Assembly: GCF_038066715.1 (NCBI RefSeq) | Contig: NZ_JBBUKT010000017.1 | Span: forward strand, 1 to 64,000 | DNA: 64,000 bases | Direction of reading: 5' to 3' | DNA from: Luteolibacter sp. Y139 | GTDB lineage: Bacteria; Verrucomicrobiota; Verrucomicrobiia; Verrucomicrobiales; Akkermansiaceae | Shown: positions 34,781 through 43,152 of the stretch, piece after piece | Numbering within the stretch: position 1 is the stretch's first letter | Layout of the letters: each line of letters opens with the position of its first letter | Notes under the pieces: model-generated | What the model saw: only the letters and a program-made list of their open reading frames with translations | What the model was told of the DNA's origin: nothing | The model's database searches: none | Program-made: the position numbers and the translations under genes

Positions 34781-36274
34781 TTAGAGATTCTTCTTCAGCA
34801 CCCGCGCCAGCTTCGCCGTTGCCAGTCGCAATTCCTTCGGAGCGATCGATCCGAAGCCGAGCTGCAGCCCATTTCTCTTTCGCCACTTGAACGCATAGTT
34901 CGACAAGGGCGTCACGTCGATCCCTGCCGCAGCCGCCAGACGCGCGATGTCCCGGTCTTGTTGCCCGTTTGCCAACCAACCAATCGTCTGCAAACCCGTC
35001 TCGGTCGGCACCACATCGAGCAGATCTGCTAGATTCGCTGCTGCGGATTCGAGCAATGCTTCATGATGCTGGGCGTAAATCTGCCGCATGCGGCGCAGAT
35101 GGCGTGAAAAATGCCCTTCCGCAATGAAGTCGCAAAGCACCGCCTGGTTCAGCGTCGGGCCGTGACGATCCACCAGCGAGCGGAGCTGCCGCATCGGTTC
35201 CACCAATCGATCCGGCAACACCACGAAGCCCATCCTTAGCGAGGGGAACAGCATCTTGCTGAAGCTTCCGGAGAAGATCACGTTGTCATCCGGCGTCAGG
35301 CTTTGCAGCGCCGCGATCGGCCTTCCGGAAAAGCGGAACTCGCTGTCATAGTCATCTTCGAAGATCCACGCGCCACTCTCACGAGCCCACTGGAGCAGCT
35401 GCTGCCTCCGCTCCGGCGCCATCACCACGCCCAGCGGAAACTGGTGTGCCGGCGTCACATAGGCGAGTCGAGCATCACCCGCCGCGCGTAGACCCTTCTC
35501 CACTCGCAGGCCCCGTGCATCGACGTCCACAGGGATCACCTTGACTCCCCACGACTCCATCACCGTCCCTGCTCCCGGATAACCGGGATCCTCGATCCAA
35601 GCTTTATCTCCCGGATCCAATACGATCCGCACCACCAGATCCAATGCCTGCTGTGTGCCCGAAACGATCATGATCCGGTCCGCCGTGCAATGGATGCCGC
35701 GGGTACTGCCCAGATGAGCGGCTAGCGCATCCCGCAACGGCGGATAGCCGAGCACGTCGCCACCGATAAGCATCTCCGCGGATGCCCTGCGCAGGCGCCT
35801 CGAGCTCAGCCGACTCCATTCATCAATGGGGAAATGCGCAACGCTCGGCTGATTGGCTCGGAATGCCTTCGGCCTGGCATCCGAGAAATCCAGTGGAAAC
35901 GGTGAGACGGGAAGGTGCCGCAGTCGCTTTGCGCGATGTGAAAGCCCGGGTCGTGATGTTTCCCGCGATTTCTCGGCCGATACCGGAGAACGCTCTCTCG
36001 CCGGATCGGGTAGCTCCGGGCTCACCGTTGTTCCCGACCCACGGCGAGTAGTCAGATAGCCCTCGGAGATCAATTGATCAAAGGCCTCCAAGATCGTCCC
36101 TCGCGCCATCCCATGCTGCTCGGCAAACACCCTGCTCGGCGGAATGCGCGATCCCGGCAATAGCCGGCCTGTGGAAATGCCCCTCCGGAATTCCCTGCAG
36201 ATCCACGACACCAGCGTTTCTTCGGCAAGGCGGGGACCAAGCGGGAAATCACTCTGAAAGGGAAAGCGGGCCAT
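34781..36274 (-). CDS. MocR/PdxR-type regulator (GntR HTH plus aminotransferase domain)
   Basis: A 497-aa MocR protein. The GntR-type winged helix is at residues 20-90 (RLLPGSRIPPSRVFAEQHGM, TILEAFDQLISEGYLTTRRG). A fold-type I aminotransferase domain follows, with WIEDPGYPGAG, FEDDYDSEFRF and the PLP lysine in FSGSFSKMLFPSLRMG. Such proteins sense PLP or an amino compound and act on a neighbouring divergent promoter. The divergent DoxX/GNAT/flavodoxin-fold operon is therefore the likely target, with paired AGTGG sites between. Complete in length. Confidence 0.92.
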   Translation of the reverse strand: MARFPFQSDFPLGPRLAEETLVSWICREFRRGISTGRLLPGSRIPPSRVFAEQHGMARGTILEAFDQLISEGYLTTRRGSGTTVSPELPDPARERSPVSAEKSRETSRPGLSHRAKRLRHLPVSPFPLDFSDARPKAFRANQPSVAHFPIDEWSRLSSRRLRRASAEMLIGGDVLGYPPLRDALAAHLGSTRGIHCTADRIMIVSGTQQALDLVVRIVLDPGDKAWIEDPGYPGAGTVMESWGVKVIPVDVDARGLRVEKGLRAAGDARLAYVTPAHQFPLGVVMAPERRQQLLQWARESGAWIFEDDYDSEFRFSGRPIAALQSLTPDDNVIFSGSFSKMLFPSLRMGFVVLPDRLVEPMRQLRSLVDRHGPTLNQAVLCDFIAEGHFSRHLRRMRQIYAQHHEALLESAAANLADLLDVVPTETGLQTIGWLANGQQDRDIARLAAAAGIDVTPLSNYAFKWRKRNGLQLGFGSIAPKELRLATAKLARVLKKNL

Positions 36275-36290
36275 CTCGAAGGCACCTTAA

Positions 36291-36319
36291 AGTGGTACAA
36301 TCGAAATAGCCATAGTGGC
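36291..36319 (+). promoter_or_regulatory. Paired AGTGGY direct repeats, likely MocR operator
   Basis: AAAGTGGTAC and ATAGTGGCTC repeat with AGTGG at 36291 and 36314, 23 bases apart (about two helical turns), between the MocR gene and the DoxX operon. Direct repeats of this kind are the usual MocR operator form, as for GabR and PdxR. Confidence 0.5.
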
Positions 36320-36372
36320 TCTTCAAGCTGGGCCATTTTACTTACACATTCCTGACGTCCGAGGTGATCTCT

Positions 36373-36822
36373 ATGAACGTTGCTCCCCTGAAAATCCCAT
36401 CTCGTATTGTCCCCATCGTCCTTTGGTTCGCAAGGGTCGCCCTTGCCGCGGGATTCCTTTCCGCTTCGGCGGATCGCTTCGGTCTGTGGGGTGCACCGGG
36501 AGCGAAAGGAGTCGCTTGGGGAAATTGGGAAAACTTCGTTGCCTACTCCGCTTCGCTGAATTTCTTCGCGCCCGGTTCCCTTCAGGGAGCGCTGGCCGCG
36601 GTCGCCACCGCAGCCGAGATCCTGCTGGGTATCGGGCTACTCGTTCCGCGCCTTACCCCGTATGCGGCTGTCCTCGCAGGATTGCTGCTACTCACCTTCG
36701 GCTTGGTAATGACGATCTCCCTCGGAGCAAAGCCACCGCTTGACTACTCCGTCTTCTCTGCCGCCTCGGCCGCGCTCCTTCTCGCCATCGTGGCCCGGAA
36801 GGAGCGGAGCACGGAATCATGA
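36373..36822 (+). CDS. DoxX-family membrane protein
   Basis: A 149-aa inner-membrane protein with four hydrophobic segments (IVPIVLWFARVALAAGFLSA, LAAVATAAEILLGIGLLVP, YAAVLAGLLLLTFGLVMTI and a final Ala/Leu-rich helix), the DoxX layout. DoxX proteins are linked to redox and stress functions, without an agreed reaction. An ATG at 36364 is also possible. The stop overlaps the start of the GNAT gene, so translation is coupled. First gene of the operon divergent from the MocR regulator. Confidence 0.85.
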   Translation: MNVAPLKIPSRIVPIVLWFARVALAAGFLSASADRFGLWGAPGAKGVAWGNWENFVAYSASLNFFAPGSLQGALAAVATAAEILLGIGLLVPRLTPYAAVLAGLLLLTFGLVMTISLGAKPPLDYSVFSAASAALLLAIVARKERSTES

Positions 36823-37277
36823 TTCCATCATCCGATCATCGCATTCCCATGGAAATCCACCACCCCGTCACCGATGCTGAGATCACGGCCTGCTTCGCTA
36901 CGATTTCAGAACTGCGGCCACACCTGAACTTCGATGAGTTCCTCCCTCAGGTCCGCCGACAGGAGCAGCATGGCTACCGCCTCGTCGCAGTCCGCGAAGG
37001 TGGCGCGATCACCTCGGTGGCAGGCTATCGCATCACGGAATTCCTGATCTGGGGAAAATTCCTCTACGTCGACGATCTCGTGACTGCCGCCAGCCATCGA
37101 AAGAAAGGACAGGCCGCGGCGTTGCTGTCATGGATCATCGCTCATGCCCGCGAGACAGGCTGCAACAACGTCCAACTCGATAGCGGCTTCACGCTTCATC
37201 CAGCTCACCGGCTCTATCATTCCATGGGATTCCATCTCGCTTGCCACCATTTCAAGAACGATCTCCAACCCTCATGA
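36819..37277 (+). CDS. GNAT-family N-acetyltransferase
   Basis: A 152-aa acetyltransferase. The acetyl-CoA site is seen in YVDDLVTAASHRKKGQAAAL (motif A, R-x-x-G-x-A), followed by VQLDSGFTLHPAHRLYHSMG (motif B). It transfers an acetyl group from acetyl-CoA to an unknown amine. The start codon overlaps the DoxX stop by four bases, and the stop lies inside the first codons of the next gene, so the three genes form a tight operon. An internal ATG at 36849 (MEIHHPV) is also possible. Confidence 0.88.
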   Translation: MIPSSDHRIPMEIHHPVTDAEITACFATISELRPHLNFDEFLPQVRRQEQHGYRLVAVREGGAITSVAGYRITEFLIWGKFLYVDDLVTAASHRKKGQAAALLSWIIAHARETGCNNVQLDSGFTLHPAHRLYHSMGFHLACHHFKNDLQPS

Positions 37278-37909
37278 ATGCAACCCTGACATCCCCACTG
37301 TTAGCGCCGTCTTCAAATGATGCTCCGCTCATTGTTTCCATCGTCACCCATTCGCCCAATGGCCACACGGCGGCCATGGGAAAGGCGGTCGCGCTCGGTG
37401 CATCCGCCGTCGAAGGCGTCATCGTGCATGAGCACCGGATCTTGGGCTCGGACATTCACGAAGGACGCTGGCTCAATGAAGCAATCCTCGCCGATCTCGA
37501 TGCGTCGCACGCCATCATCATCGGCTCGCCCACCTTCATGGGCTGCGTCTCCTCGCAGTTGAAATCCTTCATGGATACCACCAGCGAACGCTACCTCCAC
37601 CGCCGGTGGGTCGATAAGGTTGGCGCTGCATTCACCGTCTCCGGCCTTCCCGCCGGGGACAAGGGCAACATGCTCGCGACCTGCGCCACCTTTTCCCTCC
37701 AGCATGGCATGATCTGGGTGGGCGTCGCTGAATCTCCCGTCTCCGGCCACGGCATCAATCGCCTGGGCTTCTTCACCGGCGCCGCAGGCCAAGCCCTCTT
37801 CGAACCTCCGACCGAAACCCCGAATGCCGAAGACCGCCTGACCGCCACATGTCTCGGTAGGCGCGTCGCCGAAGTCGTCGTCAGGCTGTACGGATCAAAA
37901 TCGCATTAA
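37274..37909 (+). CDS. Flavodoxin-fold NAD(P)H-dependent FMN reductase
   Basis: A 211-aa flavodoxin-fold protein. The FMN phosphate loop is VSIVTHSPNGHTAAMGKAVA, and the second FMN loop is IIIGSPTFMGCVSSQLKSFM, like WrbA/NADPH-dependent FMN reductases. Soluble, cytoplasmic. ATG 37274 overlaps the GNAT stop (TCATGA), so it is the third gene of the MocR-linked operon. Likely a quinone or azo-type reductase; the substrate is not visible. Confidence 0.85.
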   Translation: MNATLTSPLLAPSSNDAPLIVSIVTHSPNGHTAAMGKAVALGASAVEGVIVHEHRILGSDIHEGRWLNEAILADLDASHAIIIGSPTFMGCVSSQLKSFMDTTSERYLHRRWVDKVGAAFTVSGLPAGDKGNMLATCATFSLQHGMIWVGVAESPVSGHGINRLGFFTGAAGQALFEPPTETPNAEDRLTATCLGRRVAEVVVRLYGSKSH

Positions 37910-37930
37910 GCTCGGCGCAGATGGCTAAGG

Positions 37931-39187
37931 CTACTCCAGCTTCACCCCATAGACGTGGATGTCCCCCAGCATATTGGAACGGAACACGATCATCTTCCCG
38001 TCCGGCGTGAAGCTCACATTCGGCTCTAGCTTGTAGTCGTGCTTCGACATGTTCACCAGCTTCTCCGCCCGGAACACGCCGGGCCTGACAAGCCCCGCCG
38101 ACTCCGCTCCGGAGGAGTGAATCATCTCCGGCCGGAAAAGGTAAATCCAGCGACCATCCGGTGCCTTGGCCACCTGGCCTGAATCCCCTCCATCGCCGCA
38201 GAACAGGCTCCCGTCACGACTCGTATTGAAGTGGATGGACCACTCGTTCCGATCAAGGTGATACCAGGTCCGCTCCCCGGTTTCGACCTGGTAACCAGCC
38301 ACGTAGAACACCTGCCCTTTGGGCACTTGCAGGTCATACCAGATCGTCTTCCCGTCCGCGCTCCAGAACTCGTGTCCGGCGATCTCCATCGCCATCGTTC
38401 GCTTGTGCACCAGCGTATTCCCGCTGCCATCGGCACGAATCGTCCAGATCCGGTCGACCTTCTGCCACGGACCTTCGTGACAATACATCAGCGCTGCAGG
38501 ATCCGTCGGTGAGAAGAGCAGATGATTCAGCCAATCGGTGCTGTGAAGAATCGGCCGCGATTCACCCGTCCGGAGATCCATCGTGAACATCGCCATCGGT
38601 AATTTGGCCGCCAGCCGCTCCTCCATCATCTCGCCCTTGTTCGGAGGCACCTCGAGCGAATGTCCCTGCTGACCTGCCGCAGCTACTCCCGGACGAGGCT
38701 CATTGTAATCCTTTCCCTCGCCCTCGACATAGGTCCCCGCGGCCAGCGTCTCATCCGCATTGATCGTCGCGATCCGTCCGCGCTTCGGGAGATCGCCGAT
38801 CTTGCGCGTTTCACCGGTATCCATCTGGGTCGAGTAGAGCGCGTTCTCCCCGCGCTTCACGTAGAAGACCGTCGGGGTTTTCCTGCCGACAGCAATGGCG
38901 CGCACATCCCCTTGGACCACCTGTTTGGCAGCGAAGGTCGTGAGATCCAGAAGGGAGATCCCGCCCGGCGTCGTGTAGATCATCCGCTTCCCGTCCGGCG
39001 TGTAGCCGTTCTCATTGAAGTAAAGGCTCGCCGAACCCGGCTCCTTCGTAAGCTGGATCACCTTGTGCCCAGTATCCGGATCGACCCAGGACTTTGGCTC
39101 TTCCTGAGCGACCGCCATGGGGAAAATGGCCGCCAACAAATAGCCAGCCAGCATGGCAAGGAAGCCGCAAGAGCGCGAGAAATGCAT
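37931..39187 (-). CDS. ogl: Oligogalacturonate lyase (PL22-type), exported
   Basis: A 418-aa beta-propeller protein with signal peptide (cleavage near VAQEEPKSW). It matches the PL22 oligogalacturonate lyase pattern: WVDPDTGHKVIQLTKEPGS, SLYFNENGYTPDGKRMIYTT, HLLFSPTDP with MYCHEGPWQKVDRIW, EIAGHEFWSADGKTIWYDLQ, SIHFNTSRDGSLFCGDGGD. The His residues in these strands bind the catalytic Mn in known enzymes. It would cleave unsaturated pectin oligomers. No other pectin gene is adjacent. Periplasmic by prediction. Confidence 0.82.
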   Translation of the reverse strand: MHFSRSCGFLAMLAGYLLAAIFPMAVAQEEPKSWVDPDTGHKVIQLTKEPGSASLYFNENGYTPDGKRMIYTTPGGISLLDLTTFAAKQVVQGDVRAIAVGRKTPTVFYVKRGENALYSTQMDTGETRKIGDLPKRGRIATINADETLAAGTYVEGEGKDYNEPRPGVAAAGQQGHSLEVPPNKGEMMEERLAAKLPMAMFTMDLRTGESRPILHSTDWLNHLLFSPTDPAALMYCHEGPWQKVDRIWTIRADGSGNTLVHKRTMAMEIAGHEFWSADGKTIWYDLQVPKGQVFYVAGYQVETGERTWYHLDRNEWSIHFNTSRDGSLFCGDGGDSGQVAKAPDGRWIYLFRPEMIHSSGAESAGLVRPGVFRAEKLVNMSKHDYKLEPNVSFTPDGKMIVFRSNMLGDIHVYGVKLE

Positions 39188-39312
39188 GATTGAGCCGGTG
39201 GGTTTGGAAATAGCTTATCGGAGACCGTGAATCACCGCAATACGGCTCTCCTCCGGCCGCTCCATCGCCGCTTTCCCTACCGTTTCGGGTTACCCCAAAA
39301 AGAAGTCTCCGT

Positions 39313-41997
39313 CTACTTCCCCACCGGAGCCGACCGGAACGCAATCGCCTGCCGCACCGCCGGAGGAGTGGGCGCATCCTTCCCCATCGTGGCGTGCCAG
39401 AGGATCTCGTTCAGTTCGAAGTCATCCACCCGATCATATTCGCTGAAGTCCATCTTGTTCGAGCGGTCCGAGCCGTAGGAGAGCTCGGTGTTCTTCTCCT
39501 CCACATCGAACTGCGCGGCCTCGTGCGTGTAGGGCGTGAGATCCGCGACATCGGTGAAGCTATTGAACATCGGCCGCGCCGCGGCGTCGTATTGGCTCAG
39601 CGGCTCCAGCCCCAGGATCAGCTCCATCGTGCGGATCATGCTCACGGTCGAGTAGAGCGTGCTGTCCACCACCTTGCGCTTCGTATACGGCGAAATCACC
39701 AGGCCCACGGTGCGCTGGGCATCGACATGATCCGGACCGTTCTGAGCATCGTCCTCGATCACGAAGATCGCCGTCTCTTTCCAAAGCGGGCCGCGCGAGA
39801 TGTGATCCACGATCCTCCCGAGTGCTAGGTCATTCGAGGCGACACAGGCTTTCGGAGTAAAAGTTCCCACCGTGGTCCCGGTCGTGTGGTCTTCTCCCAG
39901 GCTCATGACAATCATGCGCGGCATCGTCCCCTCCTGTGCGAACTTGTCGTATTCCGCCAGGAAGACCTCGGCCTTGTCGGTGTCACGGTCCTTCTTGCCT
40001 GCCACTTTCGGAATCCCGTACTCCGCGCAAATGTGGCCGATCAGGCCGGGCACACGGCCCTCCATCTTCGTGGCGCCATTTCCATCGCTGACCCGCTTGC
40101 CGTATTCGCCATAGGCGCGGTAGGTCAGACCGGCGCGACCGCAGGCATCCCAAATGTAACCTGACGGCGCATTCTGAAGCTCACCCTCATCATCATCCTC
40201 CACGCCCTCGCGCTTCGAGTAGGTGAGGTGCCAATCGCGTGAAATATAGTCGGTCGCATAGGCCATCGTGCTCCACGGATGCCCATCGCGGCTCACCTGG
40301 CCGTTGCAGTAGAGATTGTCCACCAGCACGAATTCCTCGGCGAGCTTGTGATGGTTCGGTGTGACCTGCCGCGGGAACATGCACAGCGCGGGATCCCCAT
40401 TGCCCTTCGGATTGGGTCCGGCAGCGAGGTCGCCGAAGACCTGATCGTAGGTGCGGTTCTCCTTGATGATATAGATGATGTTCTTGATCGGGCTCGGATC
40501 TCCGACGCGGGTCGGAATCGCCGTCTTCACCGGATGCGGAGCCGCGGTCAGCTGCTCGTCGGAATAGGGACAGTTCTGATAGACCTTCGCCGTGTAGTCC
40601 TTGAGCGTCGCCTCATCCGGCACCGGCAGCACGGTAAGGGCGCCGCTCATCAGCGTGCCGATGTAAGGGAAACTCCATGCCCCCCGGCCTCTCTTGGGGC
40701 TTCCTTCCTCCTTATCCTCGTCCTCTTCGGGCGCCTTATCCCGAATGGGATTCGCATGCGAACGCAGCCCCTTCCCCACGCCGATCAGCAGCTTCTTCCC
40801 ATCCGGCGAAACCGCCACCGCCGAGGGATACCAGCCAGTCGGAATGAAGCCCTTCACACCCGATTGCCGCGGCTCCTCCACATCGATCACCGCGATGCAG
40901 TTGTTATCCGCATTCGCCACGTAGAGCGTGTCACCATCCGGCGCCAGCGCCAGCGATGCCGGCGTGCTGCCCTCCGGCGCTTTCGGAAAGAGCGCCGTGT
41001 GGATGGTCTCGATCACATGGCCTCGCTTGGTATCTACGACGCTCACCGTATTACTCGCCGAGCAGGCAACGAAGAGCCGGCCATCCTTGTGAAGCGCCAT
41101 CTGATTCGGGTGATCTCCCACTGAAATCTTGTTCACGACCTGAAAGGCAACAGGATCGATCACCAGCACCTTGTCCCCTGCCCAATCGCTTACGAAAATC
41201 TGCTTCGGACCGACCACCACGTCATAGGGCCTCCCACCGACTTCCAGCACCTTCGATTCCCCCGCCTTGCCCTGGTCATCCTCCTTCAAGGAGATCGCTT
41301 CCAACCGTCCTAGATTCACATCCAGCGAATAAAGCAGGCCGCGGGATTCATCGAGCGCCACGCCGGAGCGGAATGCTTTCTCATCCACCGGCGGCGCGTC
41401 GCCCGCCTTCTTCTCATCGGGCTTGGCGGGAGCCGCTGGTTCCGGCGCGGGTTTGGTTTCCGGTTTCGCCCTGACTGCCGCCCTTTCCTGGGCAGGTGTG
41501 GGCTCGGGCGGGCTCGTGCGAGTGAAACGCCCGTCCTTCAGGTCGAAGCTGTGCAGCCTTCCGAAGCCGCCGCCCGACCACCAGACCTTCCCCGCGGCTT
41601 CATCCATCCCGAGGCCGAACCAACTCTGCCGACTGCCCGTCCTCGCGAGCTGCACCGGTTGCTCGCCGCTGATGTCCACCAGGTAGAGGAAGTGCCGGTT
41701 GTATCCGCTGGTCGCGATCAGCACCCGCTTGCCATCCCTGAGCGGAGTCACATTGAGCGGCATGTCCGTGGTCTCGAAGTGCTTTCCCACCGGCGTGAGA
41801 TGCCAGCCATTCGGCAAGAGAAAGCCGGACTCCGTCGGCCCCGCCGTCCGCGTTGCTTCCTGAGCGGACGCGATCCCTCCCAATGCAAGCAATCCGCAGA
41901 GCGAAGGCATCGCCAATGCCACACGGGAGTGATGCCGGATGATCGTGAGAAAAGCCGCGGAAGTGTGTGGAAGCGTGGACATGGGAAAGAGGGCCAT
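39313..41997 (-). CDS. Beta-propeller plus phosphoesterase (PF04185-like) protein
   Basis: An approximately 894-aa exported protein. After the signal peptide come YncE-like propeller blades (VLVIDPVAFQVVNKISVGDH, LFVACSASNTVSVVDTKRGH, LYVANADNNCIAVIDVEEP) interrupted by a Pro/Ala/Lys-rich linker. The C-terminal half is a phosphoesterase/phospholipase C-like domain starting at KNIIYIIKENRTYDQVFGDL, with EDHTTGTTVGTF and IFVIEDDAQNGPDHVDAQRT. Members remove phosphate from nucleotides or phospholipids. ATGs at 41997 and 41982 are both plausible; the frame runs open to 42261 without family-like sequence. Confidence 0.85.
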   Translation of the reverse strand: MALFPMSTLPHTSAAFLTIIRHHSRVALAMPSLCGLLALGGIASAQEATRTAGPTESGFLLPNGWHLTPVGKHFETTDMPLNVTPLRDGKRVLIATSGYNRHFLYLVDISGEQPVQLARTGSRQSWFGLGMDEAAGKVWWSGGGFGRLHSFDLKDGRFTRTSPPEPTPAQERAAVRAKPETKPAPEPAAPAKPDEKKAGDAPPVDEKAFRSGVALDESRGLLYSLDVNLGRLEAISLKEDDQGKAGESKVLEVGGRPYDVVVGPKQIFVSDWAGDKVLVIDPVAFQVVNKISVGDHPNQMALHKDGRLFVACSASNTVSVVDTKRGHVIETIHTALFPKAPEGSTPASLALAPDGDTLYVANADNNCIAVIDVEEPRQSGVKGFIPTGWYPSAVAVSPDGKKLLIGVGKGLRSHANPIRDKAPEEDEDKEEGSPKRGRGAWSFPYIGTLMSGALTVLPVPDEATLKDYTAKVYQNCPYSDEQLTAAPHPVKTAIPTRVGDPSPIKNIIYIIKENRTYDQVFGDLAAGPNPKGNGDPALCMFPRQVTPNHHKLAEEFVLVDNLYCNGQVSRDGHPWSTMAYATDYISRDWHLTYSKREGVEDDDEGELQNAPSGYIWDACGRAGLTYRAYGEYGKRVSDGNGATKMEGRVPGLIGHICAEYGIPKVAGKKDRDTDKAEVFLAEYDKFAQEGTMPRMIVMSLGEDHTTGTTVGTFTPKACVASNDLALGRIVDHISRGPLWKETAIFVIEDDAQNGPDHVDAQRTVGLVISPYTKRKVVDSTLYSTVSMIRTMELILGLEPLSQYDAAARPMFNSFTDVADLTPYTHEAAQFDVEEKNTELSYGSDRSNKMDFSEYDRVDDFELNEILWHATMGKDAPTPPAVRQAIAFRSAPVGK

Positions 41998-42205
41998 TGG
42001 CAGGTGATTCAGAGTGATTGCTACGAAAACTCCCCGTGGATTCCTTCCCCCCTCAAGCCGCGGTTCGCGACAAACAAGTTGCAAACGAATTTGAAAGGCT
42101 CCGCAACACCACCTCCCACCCCATTCATCCGAACACCACCACATTACCCACTCCATGCTTCCCCTCCCAACGGCATCGGGTAACAAGTCTCTTACTCCCA
42201 GAACC

Positions 42206-42805
42206 ATGAACACGGAATCCCCCTGCGACCTGGAATCGGTGATCGCGACCGGGCGCCTCAAGCAGCGGCCGAATCGCGCACCTGATCTTGATGGCGAGAC
42301 CCAAGCGCTGCTGGAGATGGTTCACGATGTGGCAAAGGCACCCAAGACCTTCTTCGACAAGCTGATCACGGAAGTCCTCGAAAACACCCATGCGGATTCA
42401 TCCGGCATCAGCCTTCTCGATGAAGAGAAAGGCAGGTTTTTCTGGCCTGCGGTGGTGGGCGGACTGGCTTCCTACATCGGGGGCGGAACACCTGCTGACT
42501 TCGGTCCTTGCGGCACGGTCTTGGAGCGCGACGCTCCGGTGCTTTTCATCCACCCCGAGCGCCACTTCACCTACCTCCAGTCGATCTCTCCTCCGCTGGA
42601 AGAGGTTCTCCTGATTCCGTTCCACTCGGACGGGAAGCCCGTCGGAACGATCTGGGCAGTCATTCACGAGAAGGACCGGCACTTCGATGCCGAGGACAAG
42701 CGGCGACTGGAGAACCTCAGCTCCTTCGCGGCGTCGGCCTATCAGGTGCTCGTGAGCACGGGTGCCTTGAAGGCGGTCCTGGCGGGCAACACGGTGAATT
42801 TGTGA
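42206..42805 (+). CDS. GAF-domain protein
   Basis: A 199-aa soluble protein that is almost entirely one GAF domain: FFDKLITEVLENTHADSSGI, then SLLDEEKGRFFWPAVVGGLA, FGPCGTVLERDAPVLF and VLLIPFHSDGKPVGTIWAVI. It likely binds a small ligand or acts as a redox/light sensor input; no output domain is fused. A short N-terminal helix (LLEMVHDVAKAPKTF) precedes it. ATG 42206 is chosen over 42155 because it starts just before the conserved part. Monocistronic. Confidence 0.85.
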   Translation: MNTESPCDLESVIATGRLKQRPNRAPDLDGETQALLEMVHDVAKAPKTFFDKLITEVLENTHADSSGISLLDEEKGRFFWPAVVGGLASYIGGGTPADFGPCGTVLERDAPVLFIHPERHFTYLQSISPPLEEVLLIPFHSDGKPVGTIWAVIHEKDRHFDAEDKRRLENLSSFAASAYQVLVSTGALKAVLAGNTVNL

Positions 42806-43152
42806 GGGTCGTCGGGCTCACCTATGAATAATTGGAGGTGCAGGTTTCTCCTTCACCACCACCGCGCAAAGTGCCTGCATCCGGCTTACGCCGCGGGCCT
42901 CGCCGAGAGGATTTCCGATCGCCAAACCCGCCCTGTAGATTTGCCCGACAAACCGCGTGCAAATGCTGATGCCAGCGCCGCTCCCGTCGTGGCCTTTCCT
43001 TCTGCAACCATCGATTTTCGGGAGCAATCTGCGCCTTGATTCCCTCGGATTCTCCGGACCTCACGCTCTCTTTTAAGCGACCTCGCTGCCGCTCTCATTC
43101 GGGGAGTTCGCCTCTTCCGACCCGGCTAAAGGCTCGCGTATGAAAGGCATTT
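42806..43152. other. Intergenic region
   Basis: No gene I can support. Short frames on both strands (plus 42824-43039, minus 42818-43027) look mildly protein-like but lack good starts. GAAAGG at 43142-43147 is the likely ribosome site of the next gene. Confidence 0.4.
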
